A stretch of DNA of 64,000 nucleotides from Gammaproteobacteria bacterium UBA2675 (GTDB taxonomy: Bacteria; Pseudomonadota; Gammaproteobacteria; Pseudomonadales; Pseudohongiellaceae): the NCBI GenBank assembly GCA_002354805.1, contig DEMH01000013.1, forward strand, positions 17,017 to 81,016. The letters are read 5' to 3'. The position numbers and the translations under genes were made by a program. Positions 27,345 through 36,537 of the stretch are shown here, one piece after another. A model generated the notes under the pieces. The model worked only from the letters and a program-made list of their open reading frames with translations, made no database searches and had not been told where the DNA came from. Every line of letters starts with the position of its first letter. Positions within the stretch are counted from its first letter, which is position 1.

Positions 27345-27845
27345 TCAATCTGCAATCCGCTTGAAGTCGCCTGATTTGCCGCCAGTCTTGGAAATCAGCC
27401 TTATATCGCCTATGACCATGTTTTTATCGACTGCCTTGCACATATCGTAAAGAGTCAGCGCGGCGACAGATACTGCTGTCAACGCCTCCATCTCGACCCC
27501 TGTTTTGGCATCCAGTCCGCAACGTGCTTCGATCAGCACACGATTATTGTCTGTGTCCAGATCAAAACTCACATCAACGGAATTCAACAGCAGAGGATGG
27601 CAGAGCGGGATCAGATCGGGACACTTTTTGGCAGCCATGATGCCTGCCACCCGAGCGACCGCCAGCACATCGCCCTTGGCATGTCCGCCACTGGCTATCA
27701 GCGATAGTGTCTGCGATTGCATACTGACCTCTCCGGCGGCGATCGCAACACGGTTAGTAATCGCTTTTTCACTCACATCCACCATCCGGGCGTTACCCCC
27801 GGCATCCAGATGCGTCAGTACACCTTCAGGTGCAGTCTTGCTCAT
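27345..27845 (-). CDS. moaC: Cyclic pyranopterin monophosphate synthase MoaC
   Basis: MoaC acts with MoaA to turn GTP into cyclic pyranopterin monophosphate. The start at 27845 is chosen because AAGGACA precedes it and the product then begins like other MoaC proteins; an upstream in-frame start adds 20 unlikely residues. The 166-residue protein has MVDVSEK near 21-27, the LCHPL catalytic motif near 76-80 and MEALTAVSVAALTLYDM near 113-129. No moaA or moaB is in the window. Confidence 0.94.
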   Translation of the reverse strand: MSKTAPEGVLTHLDAGGNARMVDVSEKAITNRVAIAAGEVSMQSQTLSLIASGGHAKGDVLAVARVAGIMAAKKCPDLIPLCHPLLLNSVDVSFDLDTDNNRVLIEARCGLDAKTGVEMEALTAVSVAALTLYDMCKAVDKNMVIGDIRLISKTGGKSGDFKRIAD

Positions 27846-27991
27846 GGCTCTGTCCTTGAATGTAAAACCTAACGGCCGACCATTATCCATGCTTTGCCGC
27901 TGCAATGGGAGTGTCGGGACGTCGAGCGAGCAATTTGTGGGGAAATCCGGTAAACTTGCGCCCCTTAAATTCAGTCATCCAGCACTAAAAC

Positions 27992-28465
27992 ATGAGTTTC
28001 CAACCCCACAAAACGGTGGCCGTTGTTGTTGAGCAGCCCGACTGGCTGCGCGACACCAGCGATTCCGCACCGCGGTTTCTATTTGTCGAGGAAAGCGCCG
28101 ACGGCCGCGTCGTGCTCAATCAGCCAGCAGGCCATCTGGAGGCTGATGAAACGCTGCAACAGGCCGCTGTTCGTGAGGCGCTTGAGGAAACCGCGTGGCG
28201 GGTAGAGCTGACCGCCTTTATCGGACTCTATCAATACGTCGCTCCGGCCAATGGCGAATGTTATATCCGCAGCTGTTTTGCGGCCCGTGCCGTGCACCAC
28301 CACAGTGAACGCGCGCTTGATGCAGACATCATCCGCACCCACTGGCTGACATTGCCGGAACTGACAGAGCGCGAATCACAGTTGCGCAGTCCACTTGTCG
28401 CCAGGGTTGTTGAAGACTATCTGGGCGGCGCATGTTATCCACTCACTCTGGTCAGTTCCTGGTAG
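27992..28465 (+). CDS. nudJ: Nudix hydrolase NudJ (phosphatase-like)
   Basis: NudJ in E. coli hydrolyses thiamine pyrimidine pyrophosphate and nucleoside diphosphates and triphosphates. The 157-residue protein has the Nudix box beginning G47-H48-L49 and reaching REALEETAW at 61-69. The conserved box Gly after the EE pair is Ala68 here; the catalytic Glu residues are kept. It precedes mnmA by nine bases, the same partnership as in E. coli and Pseudomonas. Confidence 0.88.
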   Translation: MSFQPHKTVAVVVEQPDWLRDTSDSAPRFLFVEESADGRVVLNQPAGHLEADETLQQAAVREALEETAWRVELTAFIGLYQYVAPANGECYIRSCFAARAVHHHSERALDADIIRTHWLTLPELTERESQLRSPLVARVVEDYLGGACYPLTLVSSW

Positions 28466-28474
28466 GAGCAATTA

Positions 28475-29578
28475 GTGACGGTTTTCAATCCTGGCAATAC
28501 ACGTGTCATCGTTGGTATGTCCGGTGGTGTCGACTCTTCTGTGGCGGCGCTGCTGCTCAAGCAGCAGGGTTATCAGGTCGAAGGCCTGTTCATGAAGAAC
28601 TGGGAAGAGGATGACGATACCGAGTACTGCACCGCCAAGGCCGACCTGGCTGATGCGCAGGCAGTCAGTGACCGGCTTGGCATCCATCTGCACACAGCCA
28701 ATTTCTCAGCGGAATACTGGGACGGCGTGTTTGAACATTTCCTTGCCGAGTATCAAGCAGGCCGCACGCCCAACCCGGATATCCTGTGCAATCGCGAAAT
28801 CAAGTTCAAGGCATTTCTGGACTATGCAACGGAACTTGGTGCCGACTGCATCGCCACCGGGCACTATGCACGTCGCCATGACAGCAACGGCCAGACACAA
28901 CTGCTCAAGGGGCTCGATGCCAACAAGGATCAGAGCTACTTTTTGTGCGCGGTCAGCGAAGCCAGTCTGGCACGCAGCCTGTTCCCGGTCGGTGAACTGG
29001 AGAAACCCAGGGTGCGTGAAATAGCAGCAGAACACGGCCTTGCCACCAGTGAGAAAAAAGACAGCACCGGTATCTGTTTTATCGGCGAACGCAAATTCAA
29101 GGATTTTCTGCAGCGCTACCTGCCAGCGCAGCCTGGACTTATCGAAACCGTGGATGGTGATGTCATCGGGGAACATCAGGGCCTGATGTACCACACTTAC
29201 GGGCAGCGCCAGGGTCTGGGCATCGGTGGTCTGGCAGAATACAGCGAGGCTCCGTGGTATGTGGTCGCCAAAGACCTGGACCGGAATGTCCTGGTCGTTG
29301 CGCAGGGCAGCAAGCATCCAGCGCTTTATTCCAGCGCCCTGGATGCTGCGCAAATTAACTGGATCAATGGCTTACCGGCACCATTTCCCCTGACTTGCCA
29401 TGCAAAAATCCGCTATCGCCAGGCAGATCAGGAATGTACCATTACAGCTCTGGATGGCGACCGGGTTCGAGTCACATTCGCGCAGCCACAACGTGCGGTC
29501 ACGCCTGGGCAAACCATCGTGTTCTATCAGGGAGTTATCTGTCTGGGAGGAGGCATCATTGAGCAGTACATCAAATGA
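28475..29578 (+). CDS. mnmA: tRNA-specific 2-thiouridylase MnmA
   Basis: MnmA forms 2-thiouridine at position 34 of Glu, Gln and Lys tRNAs, taking sulfur from the TusE relay encoded about 19 kb upstream. The GTG start at 28475 is supported by an AGGAG site. The 367-residue protein has the PP-loop SGGVDSS (16-22), the activating-thiol pair C105 (DILCNREIK) and C201 (TGICFIGERKF), and the C-terminal beta-barrel. Its end overlaps the hflD start by 20 bases. Confidence 0.96.
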   Translation: MTVFNPGNTRVIVGMSGGVDSSVAALLLKQQGYQVEGLFMKNWEEDDDTEYCTAKADLADAQAVSDRLGIHLHTANFSAEYWDGVFEHFLAEYQAGRTPNPDILCNREIKFKAFLDYATELGADCIATGHYARRHDSNGQTQLLKGLDANKDQSYFLCAVSEASLARSLFPVGELEKPRVREIAAEHGLATSEKKDSTGICFIGERKFKDFLQRYLPAQPGLIETVDGDVIGEHQGLMYHTYGQRQGLGIGGLAEYSEAPWYVVAKDLDRNVLVVAQGSKHPALYSSALDAAQINWINGLPAPFPLTCHAKIRYRQADQECTITALDGDRVRVTFAQPQRAVTPGQTIVFYQGVICLGGGIIEQYIK

Positions 29579-30251
29579 TTTTTCCGAGTGGGAGTACCGC
29601 AACATCGCTCTGGCCGTCGTGACAGAGTGTGCATTGCGCGTCAATCAGCTCGCTGTCGATGGCACCATACCTACTGACAAATTGATCGCCTGTCTGAACC
29701 CTGTTTACAAGCTAGAAGCCGGAAGCGTCGCTGAGCTGTATCCGGACATCAGCCAGTTCAGCCAGGGCATCCAGGCGCTTCAGGAAAGTTTTGACAGCGC
29801 CGGCCTGCGCAAACACGCCAACACCGTCCGCTACATGCTCGGCATGCTTGTGATTCAGCAGCATCTCAACAAGCAACCAGAAATGCAGCAGCTCCTTGGC
29901 CAGCGTATCGGCCAGCTGGCCGCGGCCGAAGGCGACGACAGCCAGCCAGCTCACGAGCAGGCATTGCAGGCAGATTGTGCCGCCCTGGCACGTCTGTATC
30001 AGGACACCATCAGCAAGCTCAGCTATCGCATCCATGTTGCCGGCAACCCGGAACACCTTCGCAATCCGGAGGTGGCCGACAGAATCCGGGCGCTGTTGCT
30101 GGCGGGAATACGTTCGGCAGTCCTCTGGCATCAACTGGGCGGACGCCGCTGGCACCTGTTCGTTTATAAAAAGCGCATACACCAGTGCCTGGCAGGTGTG
30201 CGCAGACAGCTCTTCAGCATTTCCAGACCTGATTCTGACAACGTTCACTGA
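29559..30251 (+). CDS. hflD: HflD-family protein
   Basis: HflD in E. coli is a membrane-associated protein that binds lambda CII; its general cellular role is unclear. The start is assigned to a TTG at 29559 inside the mnmA coding region because GGGAGGAG lies six bases upstream; no ATG fits. The resulting 230-residue protein contains the family C-terminal motif LLAGIRSAVLWHQLGG (about 184-199). The order mnmA-hflD-purB is conserved across gammaproteobacteria. Confidence 0.9.
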   Translation: MSSTSNDFSEWEYRNIALAVVTECALRVNQLAVDGTIPTDKLIACLNPVYKLEAGSVAELYPDISQFSQGIQALQESFDSAGLRKHANTVRYMLGMLVIQQHLNKQPEMQQLLGQRIGQLAAAEGDDSQPAHEQALQADCAALARLYQDTISKLSYRIHVAGNPEHLRNPEVADRIRALLLAGIRSAVLWHQLGGRRWHLFVYKKRIHQCLAGVRRQLFSISRPDSDNVH

Positions 30252-30275
30252 CGCACAAGAAGGAAACATTTGAAC

Positions 30276-31643
30276 ATGAGCATCACTACATTGACCGCCA
30301 TTTCACCGGTGGACGGGCGCTATCGTGGCAAAACTGAAGCCCTGAGCAACTGTTTCAGTGAATACGCCCTCATCAAGTATCGCGTTCAGGTCGAAATTCG
30401 CTGGCTTCAGCAGCTCGCAGCCCACCCCGACATTCCTGAAGCACCAGCTCTCAGTGATGCCGCAAATGATCTGCTGAACGAAATCGTCAGCAACTTTTCG
30501 CTCAAAGACGCTGAACGTGTGAAGACCATAGAAAGCACCACCAACCATGACGTCAAGGCGGTCGAGTATTTCATCAAAGAGAAAATCGCTGATCACCCTG
30601 ACCTGAAACAACAGGTCGAGTTTGTTCATTTCGCCTGTACCTCAGAAGATATCAACAACCTGTCGTACGCTTTGATGCTGCGTGACGGTCGTGATCTGGT
30701 CATGCTGCCGGCGATGCAGCAACTTATCGATCGTCTGCGCGAGCTGGCTCACGACACGGCAGCTCAGCCGATGCTGTCGCGCACCCACGGCCAGACTGCT
30801 TCCCCGACCACTGTTGGCAAAGAGCTGGCCAATGTGGTGTACCGGCTGGAGCGACAACTGCAGCAATTCGCGGACAGTCCTGTGCTCGGCAAAATCAACG
30901 GCGCCGTTGGTAACTACAATGCCCATCTGGCGGCCTACCCGAATATCGACTGGCAGGACAACGCCCAGAAATTTGTCCGTAAACTGGGTATTGAATGGAA
31001 CCCCTACACAACCCAGATCGAACCACATGACTACATCGCGGAAATGTTTGCTGCCTGCTGTCGATTCAATACAATCCTGATCGATCTGGATCGCGACATC
31101 TGGGGATACATATCACTGGGTTACTTCAAACAGAAAACTGTAGCCGGTGAGATTGGTTCTTCGACCATGCCACACAAGGTCAATCCAATCGATTTTGAGA
31201 ATTCAGAGGGCAACCTGGGTATCGCCAATGCCATCATGCAGCATCTGGCTGAAAAACTGCCAATCTCACGATGGCAGCGCGACCTGACAGATTCCACTGT
31301 GCTGCGCAGTGTCGGCACCGGATTCGCACACAGCCTCATTGCCTATCAGGCCACACTCAAAGGCCTGAACAAATTAAGTCTTAATCCGGGCGCGCTGGAT
31401 CAGGACCTGGATCGTGCCTGGGAAGTGCTGGCTGAACCCATCCAGACCGTCATGCGTCGATATGGTGTCGAACAGGCTTACGAGAAGCTTAAGGAACTGA
31501 CCCGGGGTCAGACCATTGATCAGACAGCCATTCGCAAGTTTATCGACACGCTGGATATCCCGGAGTCTGCCCGCACGACACTGCGCGAACTGACCCCTGG
31601 CAGCTACACAGGTAACGCCACTGAGCAGGCCAAATCAATTTGA
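30276..31643 (+). CDS. purB: Adenylosuccinate lyase
   Basis: PurB splits SAICAR and adenylosuccinate in purine synthesis; purC for the preceding step is also in this window. The ATG at 30276 aligns with E. coli PurB (TLTAISPVDGRYRG); an in-frame TTG six bases upstream has closer ribosome-site spacing and cannot be excluded. The 455-residue protein carries the fumarase-superfamily signature GSSTMPHKVNP near 290-300, followed by IDFENSEGN. It is followed by roxA with a four-base overlap. Confidence 0.96.
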   Translation: MSITTLTAISPVDGRYRGKTEALSNCFSEYALIKYRVQVEIRWLQQLAAHPDIPEAPALSDAANDLLNEIVSNFSLKDAERVKTIESTTNHDVKAVEYFIKEKIADHPDLKQQVEFVHFACTSEDINNLSYALMLRDGRDLVMLPAMQQLIDRLRELAHDTAAQPMLSRTHGQTASPTTVGKELANVVYRLERQLQQFADSPVLGKINGAVGNYNAHLAAYPNIDWQDNAQKFVRKLGIEWNPYTTQIEPHDYIAEMFAACCRFNTILIDLDRDIWGYISLGYFKQKTVAGEIGSSTMPHKVNPIDFENSEGNLGIANAIMQHLAEKLPISRWQRDLTDSTVLRSVGTGFAHSLIAYQATLKGLNKLSLNPGALDQDLDRAWEVLAEPIQTVMRRYGVEQAYEKLKELTRGQTIDQTAIRKFIDTLDIPESARTTLRELTPGSYTGNATEQAKSI

Positions 31644-32848
31644 ACAACGAGCAGACAGACAGCGAATCCATACTGCCGGAGAGTTTTGATCGCCGGCAGT
31701 TCCTGGCCGAGTACTGGCAGAAAAAGCCCCTGCTGATCCGCGCTGGCGCTCTATCATTCCTGGACCCGGTCACGCCAGAAGAGCTTGCCGGACTGGCCTG
31801 CGAGCCTGGCGTCGAGTCGCGCCTGATACAGGTAAATGAATCACAGACAAAGTGGAGTATGCGCCAGGGTCCTTTTGACGATGAGGATTTTCTGTCGCTG
31901 CCGCAGTCGAACTACAGCCTGTTGGTGCAGGCAGTGGATCAATGGGTTGACGGCGTCAGTGCCATGCTCGGTGACTTTGACTTTGTCCCCGGCTGGCGGG
32001 TCGACGACATCATGGTCAGTTATGCCACTGATCAGGGCAATGTCGGGCCACATTTCGACTATTACGACGTCTTCCTTATTCAGGGCATGGGGCAGAAACG
32101 CTGGCAACTGGGGCAGCGCTGCGATGCACTGACACCGATTGACCAGTCAAGCGGCCTGCGCCTGCTGAAGAACTTCAAGGCAGTTGACGAGTACACGGTG
32201 AATCCCGGGGACATTCTCTACATTCCCCCTGGCGTCGCGCACTATGGTATTGCTATTGGTCCATCGATCACCTACTCGGTTGGTTTCCGCGCCCCCTCCT
32301 GGGGCGAAATTCTCAGCGGCGTCGTTGACCAGGCACTGGACGATCTCAATGAAGACCAACGCTACACTGACCCCCAACCCAGTCTTCCCAGACACTATGG
32401 TGAGATCCCGGAAGCGGTCATCTCTGATCTGCAACAGAAACTGACCACATTACTGACTCAACCCGAGCGCATCCGCCGGTGGTTTGGACAGACCATGACA
32501 GCACCGCGCTACCCGCTGGAACCAGATAGCGACAATGCCTCTGCCACCGTCACCATTGATGCCCTTCGCCAGCAGCTTGAGCAGGGAATGGAGATCTACA
32601 AAGTACCCGGGGCCCGGTTCGCATACTGCGCTGGCAGCGATCTCGGGGATGCCAGATCGATTGAGTTTTTTGCTGATGGTGTGCGTTATTCCTGCCACGA
32701 GAACTGCCTGCAGCTGTTGCAGACACTCAGCGCGCCTGGCTATCTGATGCCAATGCCCGAATCCATCAAAAACCATGCATTAAGTGATGACAGCGCCTGC
32801 CAGTTGCTCGCAGACCTGTATAATCAGGGCAGCCTGACCCTGGATTAA
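31640..32848 (+). CDS. roxA: Ribosomal protein uL16 arginine 3-hydroxylase-like (RoxA/YcfD)
   Basis: This is a JmjC-type Fe(II)/2-oxoglutarate dioxygenase. YcfD in E. coli hydroxylates Arg81 of ribosomal protein uL16. The iron ligands are visible as H138, D140 (VGPHFDYYDVF) and H201 (PPGVAHYG), with a YSVGFRAPS strand after them. The 402-residue length includes the C-terminal winged-helix part. The start is a TTG overlapping the purB stop (TTGA) and has only a weak ribosome site, so the N-terminus is uncertain. Confidence 0.88.
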   Translation: MNNEQTDSESILPESFDRRQFLAEYWQKKPLLIRAGALSFLDPVTPEELAGLACEPGVESRLIQVNESQTKWSMRQGPFDDEDFLSLPQSNYSLLVQAVDQWVDGVSAMLGDFDFVPGWRVDDIMVSYATDQGNVGPHFDYYDVFLIQGMGQKRWQLGQRCDALTPIDQSSGLRLLKNFKAVDEYTVNPGDILYIPPGVAHYGIAIGPSITYSVGFRAPSWGEILSGVVDQALDDLNEDQRYTDPQPSLPRHYGEIPEAVISDLQQKLTTLLTQPERIRRWFGQTMTAPRYPLEPDSDNASATVTIDALRQQLEQGMEIYKVPGARFAYCAGSDLGDARSIEFFADGVRYSCHENCLQLLQTLSAPGYLMPMPESIKNHALSDDSACQLLADLYNQGSLTLD

Positions 32849-32855
32849 TTCGACG

Positions 32856-33596
32856 ATGAAAAGTGAGTGGAAAATGCCGATAAGAGTCGCTACTGGTCTA
32901 TTACGCTGGACAGGATCACTGGCAAGGCCAATCAGCGTGCTGACCGCTAGCCTGATACTGCTCGCCGGCCCCGCATGGGCGCAGGAAGGCAATCTGGTCA
33001 CCATCGAAATTATTGATATTGAACACCGCAGCCCCAGCGAGATTCGTAACCAGCTGACGCCACTGTTGCATGAGCGCGGCTATATGGGGCAAATCGACAA
33101 TAAGTTGATTATTGCCACTACCGCAGCGAATCTCGACATTCTGCAACAACGCATTGAGACGCTTGATGTGCCACCCCGCCGCCTGATTGTCAGCGTCGAC
33201 TTTGATTATCGCGAGCCGGGCACTGCCGCTGTGACGGACAGCATTGATGAAAATACCGAAGCAGCGGTAACGCCTGACCCTGCACCCGAGCGTGTCCAGG
33301 CAGTTGAAGGCGAGGTTTTGACCTTCCGCTCCGCCAGCCCTGTCGATGACGCAGTTGAGGTCCCGGAAACGGATCCGGGGGCTGAGCCCGGCGATGTGGG
33401 AGAGACTCCACAGGCACAACTCCTGATGACAGCGCAGATTGTGGAACAGCAGGCCCACATCAGTGTGGCACTTGAAAACATCGACGGTTTTAGCGGCCAG
33501 CACACACTGCAGATACCACTGGGCCAGTGGTTTGTCATGAACCCGGATGCTGAGGGCCAGCCCATACTGGCCTTGCAGGTGGATGTCCTGCCCTGA
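32856..33596 (+). CDS. Exported protein with a secretin-like N-terminal subdomain
   Basis: I recognise only part of this 246-residue protein. A signal peptide ends near GPAWAQ at about residue 43. Residues about 46-115 (VTIEIIDIEHRSPSEIRNQL through NKLIIATTAANLDILQQRIETLD) look like the short ring-building subdomain of type II and type IV pilus secretins. A Pro/Glu-rich linker (about 130-190) and a small beta region follow, but no secretin barrel. It lies between roxA and pabB, one base from the latter. An alternative ATG at residue 7 has similar support. Its function is unknown; no pilus or secretion genes are nearby. Confidence 0.7.
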   Translation: MKSEWKMPIRVATGLLRWTGSLARPISVLTASLILLAGPAWAQEGNLVTIEIIDIEHRSPSEIRNQLTPLLHERGYMGQIDNKLIIATTAANLDILQQRIETLDVPPRRLIVSVDFDYREPGTAAVTDSIDENTEAAVTPDPAPERVQAVEGEVLTFRSASPVDDAVEVPETDPGAEPGDVGETPQAQLLMTAQIVEQQAHISVALENIDGFSGQHTLQIPLGQWFVMNPDAEGQPILALQVDVLP

Positions 33597-35032
33597 TGAA
33601 AGAGCAAATGACTCGCCGGCTTCCATATCGGAAGGACAGTGAGTATCTGATTACTGCCATCGGCGCACTGCCAGGGGCATTCTGTCTGGATAGTGGCCTG
33701 ACCCGTTACCCGCAGGGTCGTTATGACATCCTGACGGCTCTGCCCAGCGCCACTGTCAATGTCAAGCGCAACACTTCTGACGGCAATACCCGCCTCTACA
33801 AACGCCACTATGACGATAACGACTGGCAAGCCATGACAGGCACAGATTGGCGCCAGGTTGCCGAGGAGCTATTGGCTGCTCACCAACCGGCAGCAGCAAA
33901 CAACGAGGCTCTAGCCGGACTGCCCTTTTGTGGCGGCCTGCTCGGCGCCCTGGCCTACTCGGCGGATCAGGCAACAATAAGCGGCTGGCGGGCGGATCAT
34001 GACGATCCACTCGCCCAGGCATTGCTGGAACTTCCAGAGCTTCACATAGGCCTTTATGAATGGGCGGTTATTGTCGATCATGAAAAACAACAGACCACAC
34101 TGTTTTTCCTCAGCCGATGCCCGAGTGCTGTTCGTGAACGCGTTGAGCAGTGTCTGTCAGACCTGGAGCGATCGACCAGCCGGCCGCAATTCAGTCTGCT
34201 GCATGCCTTTACGGCAGCGACCAGCCAACAGGACTATCAACAGGCCTTCACGCGCCTGAATCACTGGATTCAGGCAGGAGACTGTTATCAGGCCAATCTG
34301 GCCATGGGATTTCAGGCCGGGTTTCGCGGCGAGCCGCTTGGCGCCTATCTCCGTTTGCGGCAGACCAGCCAGAGTCCGTTCAGCGGATTCGTGCGGACCG
34401 AAAACGCCTCGATTCTCAGCCTGTCGCCTGAACGCTTCCTGTCAGTACATGACAGGCAGGTCACAACGCAGCCCATCAAGGGCACGCGCAGGCGCCATTC
34501 GAATGCCGCAGACGATGAATCGGCCCGCCTCGCGCTTCGCGACAGCGACAAAGACCAGGCAGAAAACCTGATGATTGTCGATCTGATGCGCAATGATCTG
34601 GGCAAAGTATGTGTGACCGGTTCTGTTAAAACACCTGAGCTGTTCGCGGTGCACAGTTTTACCCATGTCCATCACCTGATCAGCACAGTGACCGGCGAGC
34701 TGCCAGCCGGCATCAGCCCGCTGGCGCTGCTGCAACACTGTTTCCCGGGGGGATCGATAACCGGCGCCCCCAAGATCCGTGCCATGCAGATCATATCTGA
34801 GCTGGAACCGCGGCCCCGCAGCTTTTACTGCGGCTCACTGTTCTATCTCGATCACAACGGCAATTTTGACAGCAGTATCTGCATTCGGACGCTGGTTTGC
34901 GCCGACAATATTATTTACTGCTGGGGTGGCGGCGGTGTCGTCGCCGATTCAGATTGTGATACTGAATACCAGGAGTGCCATGACAAGGTCACAGCCCTGA
35001 TGCACAGCCTGGAAGCAACGGGCGCTGACTGA
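33596..35032 (+). CDS. pabB: Aminodeoxychorismate synthase component I
   Basis: PabB turns chorismate into 4-amino-4-deoxychorismate, with glutamine amidotransferase PabA, for folate synthesis. The 478-residue protein has the chorismate-binding domain in its C-terminal part, with PIKGT at 293-297; the Lys marks PabB rather than anthranilate synthase, which has Ala. FPGGSITGAPKIRAM lies near 382-396. The ATG overlaps the preceding stop by one base (TGATG), and another ATG four codons later is possible. It converges on thrH; pabA and pabC are not nearby. Confidence 0.92.
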   Translation: MKEQMTRRLPYRKDSEYLITAIGALPGAFCLDSGLTRYPQGRYDILTALPSATVNVKRNTSDGNTRLYKRHYDDNDWQAMTGTDWRQVAEELLAAHQPAAANNEALAGLPFCGGLLGALAYSADQATISGWRADHDDPLAQALLELPELHIGLYEWAVIVDHEKQQTTLFFLSRCPSAVRERVEQCLSDLERSTSRPQFSLLHAFTAATSQQDYQQAFTRLNHWIQAGDCYQANLAMGFQAGFRGEPLGAYLRLRQTSQSPFSGFVRTENASILSLSPERFLSVHDRQVTTQPIKGTRRRHSNAADDESARLALRDSDKDQAENLMIVDLMRNDLGKVCVTGSVKTPELFAVHSFTHVHHLISTVTGELPAGISPLALLQHCFPGGSITGAPKIRAMQIISELEPRPRSFYCGSLFYLDHNGNFDSSICIRTLVCADNIIYCWGGGGVVADSDCDTEYQECHDKVTALMHSLEATGAD

Positions 35033-35066
35033 CACACAGCAGCACCCGCGGTGTCCAGCTCAGGTG

Positions 35067-35684
35067 TCAGGGAGCCAGCTGACGGTTGCTGGCCTTGAGG
35101 AACTCAGCCTGCAGATCAGCGTATTCATGCACGGCCGGAAACTGTGGAAACTCACGAATCACATTCTCCGGCGCGCGGAACAGGATGCCGGCCTCAGCCT
35201 CGGAAAGCATGGTGGTATCGTTATAGGAATCACCAGCGGCGATGACACGATAGTTCAGTGAATGAAACGCTTTTACTGACTGACGCTTCGGATCTTTCTG
35301 ACGAATGTGATAGTTGACGATCATGCCCTGCTCGTCGGTTTCCAGGCGATGACAGAACAGGGTTGGGAAGCCCAGTTGTCGCATCAGTGGTTGTGCAAAC
35401 TCGTAGTAGGTGTCGGACAGAATCACAACCTGGAAACGTTCGCGCAGCCAGTTGACAAACTCCTGCGCGCCGGGCATCGGTGACATGCCTGCGATGACTT
35501 CCTGGATATCCGGCAGACCCAGCTTGTGCTCACGCAGAATGCGCAGACGCTGCTGCATCAGCACATCGTAATCCGGAATATCCCGCGTGGTTGCCCGCAG
35601 TTCATCGATTCCAGTTCGCTCTGCAAAATCGATCCAGATTTCCGGAATCAATACTCCTTCCAGGTCAAGACAGGCTAGTTCCAC
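35067..35684 (-). CDS. thrH: Phosphoserine phosphatase / homoserine phosphotransferase ThrH
   Basis: ThrH is a HAD-superfamily enzyme that dephosphorylates phosphoserine and can transfer the phosphate to homoserine. The 205-residue sequence is close to my recollection of the P. aeruginosa protein: ACLDLEGVLIPEIW at the start (nucleophile D7, general acid position E9), VVILSDTYYEF near 88-98, RQKDPKRQSV near 129-138 and AAGDSYNDTTMLSEA near 150-164. It is divergent from cysH across a 120-base spacer, as in Pseudomonas. Confidence 0.94.
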   Translation of the reverse strand: MELACLDLEGVLIPEIWIDFAERTGIDELRATTRDIPDYDVLMQQRLRILREHKLGLPDIQEVIAGMSPMPGAQEFVNWLRERFQVVILSDTYYEFAQPLMRQLGFPTLFCHRLETDEQGMIVNYHIRQKDPKRQSVKAFHSLNYRVIAAGDSYNDTTMLSEAEAGILFRAPENVIREFPQFPAVHEYADLQAEFLKASNRQLAP

Positions 35685-35805
35685 GCGGCATTCCTCATTA
35701 GCTTATTAGAATAAATCACAAAACAGGCGGCGATTTTAGCGGTTTGCCCGCTGTCTTGCCAGTCGCCCTGATGTATCATGTGCGCAATTTTTGTCGAGGA
35801 CTGCC

Positions 35806-36537
35806 ATGATCACTTCGGACAACATTGCAGAATACAACGCGCGTTTCCAGCAGATGGAACCCAGGGATATCCTGAAAGAAATACTGCCCGCCATTCCCAA
35901 CATCGCCCTGTCGTTCAGTGGTGCCGAAGACGTTGCCTTACTGGCCATGGCCTGCAAACTCAAACCCGACCTCGCCGTGTTTACACTGGACACGGGACGC
36001 CTGCATCCACAGACCTACCAGTTCATAGAGAAAGTCAGGGAGACATTTGGCATCTCGATAGAGTTTATGTATCCGGACAATCAGGCGATCGAAAAACTTA
36101 CCCGGGAGAAAGGTCTGTTCAGTTTCTACAAGGATGGTCATGAAGAGTGCTGCGCCATTCGCAAAACTGAGCCTCTGCGCCGCAAGCTGGCAACCGTGGA
36201 TGCCTGGATCACTGGCCAGCGGCGCGACCAGAGCCCGACCCGCGCCCAGGTGCCAGTCGCCCAGCTCGACACCACTTTCGCAGCCCCTGGCAAGACATTG
36301 CTCAAGTTCAATCCGTTTGCCAACTGGAGCTCAGCAGACGTGTGGAACTACATCCGCATGTTCGACATTCCCTACAACGCTCTGCACGATCAGGGCTTCA
36401 TCAGTATCGGATGCGAACCCTGCACGCGCCCGGTAGGACCCAATCAGCACGAACGTGAGGGTCGCTGGTGGTGGGAAGAAGCAACTGCCAAAGAATGCGG
36501 CCTGCACAAGGTCAATCTGGCAACAGACCTGAGCTGA
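35806..36537 (+). CDS. cysH: APS/PAPS reductase CysH, [4Fe-4S] type
   Basis: CysH reduces adenylylated sulfate to sulfite using thioredoxin. The ATG at 35806 with CGAGGA five bases upstream gives 243 residues. The cluster ligands C115-C116 (EECCAIRK) and C203/C206 (GCEPCTRP) are present, so this is the iron-sulfur form that normally acts on APS, unlike the E. coli PAPS enzyme. The catalytic Cys is C231 in ECGLH near the end. A SFSGAEDV phosphate loop lies near 36-43. Its 3' end overlaps convergent cysB by 26 bases. Confidence 0.95.
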   Translation: MITSDNIAEYNARFQQMEPRDILKEILPAIPNIALSFSGAEDVALLAMACKLKPDLAVFTLDTGRLHPQTYQFIEKVRETFGISIEFMYPDNQAIEKLTREKGLFSFYKDGHEECCAIRKTEPLRRKLATVDAWITGQRRDQSPTRAQVPVAQLDTTFAAPGKTLLKFNPFANWSSADVWNYIRMFDIPYNALHDQGFISIGCEPCTRPVGPNQHEREGRWWWEEATAKECGLHKVNLATDLS

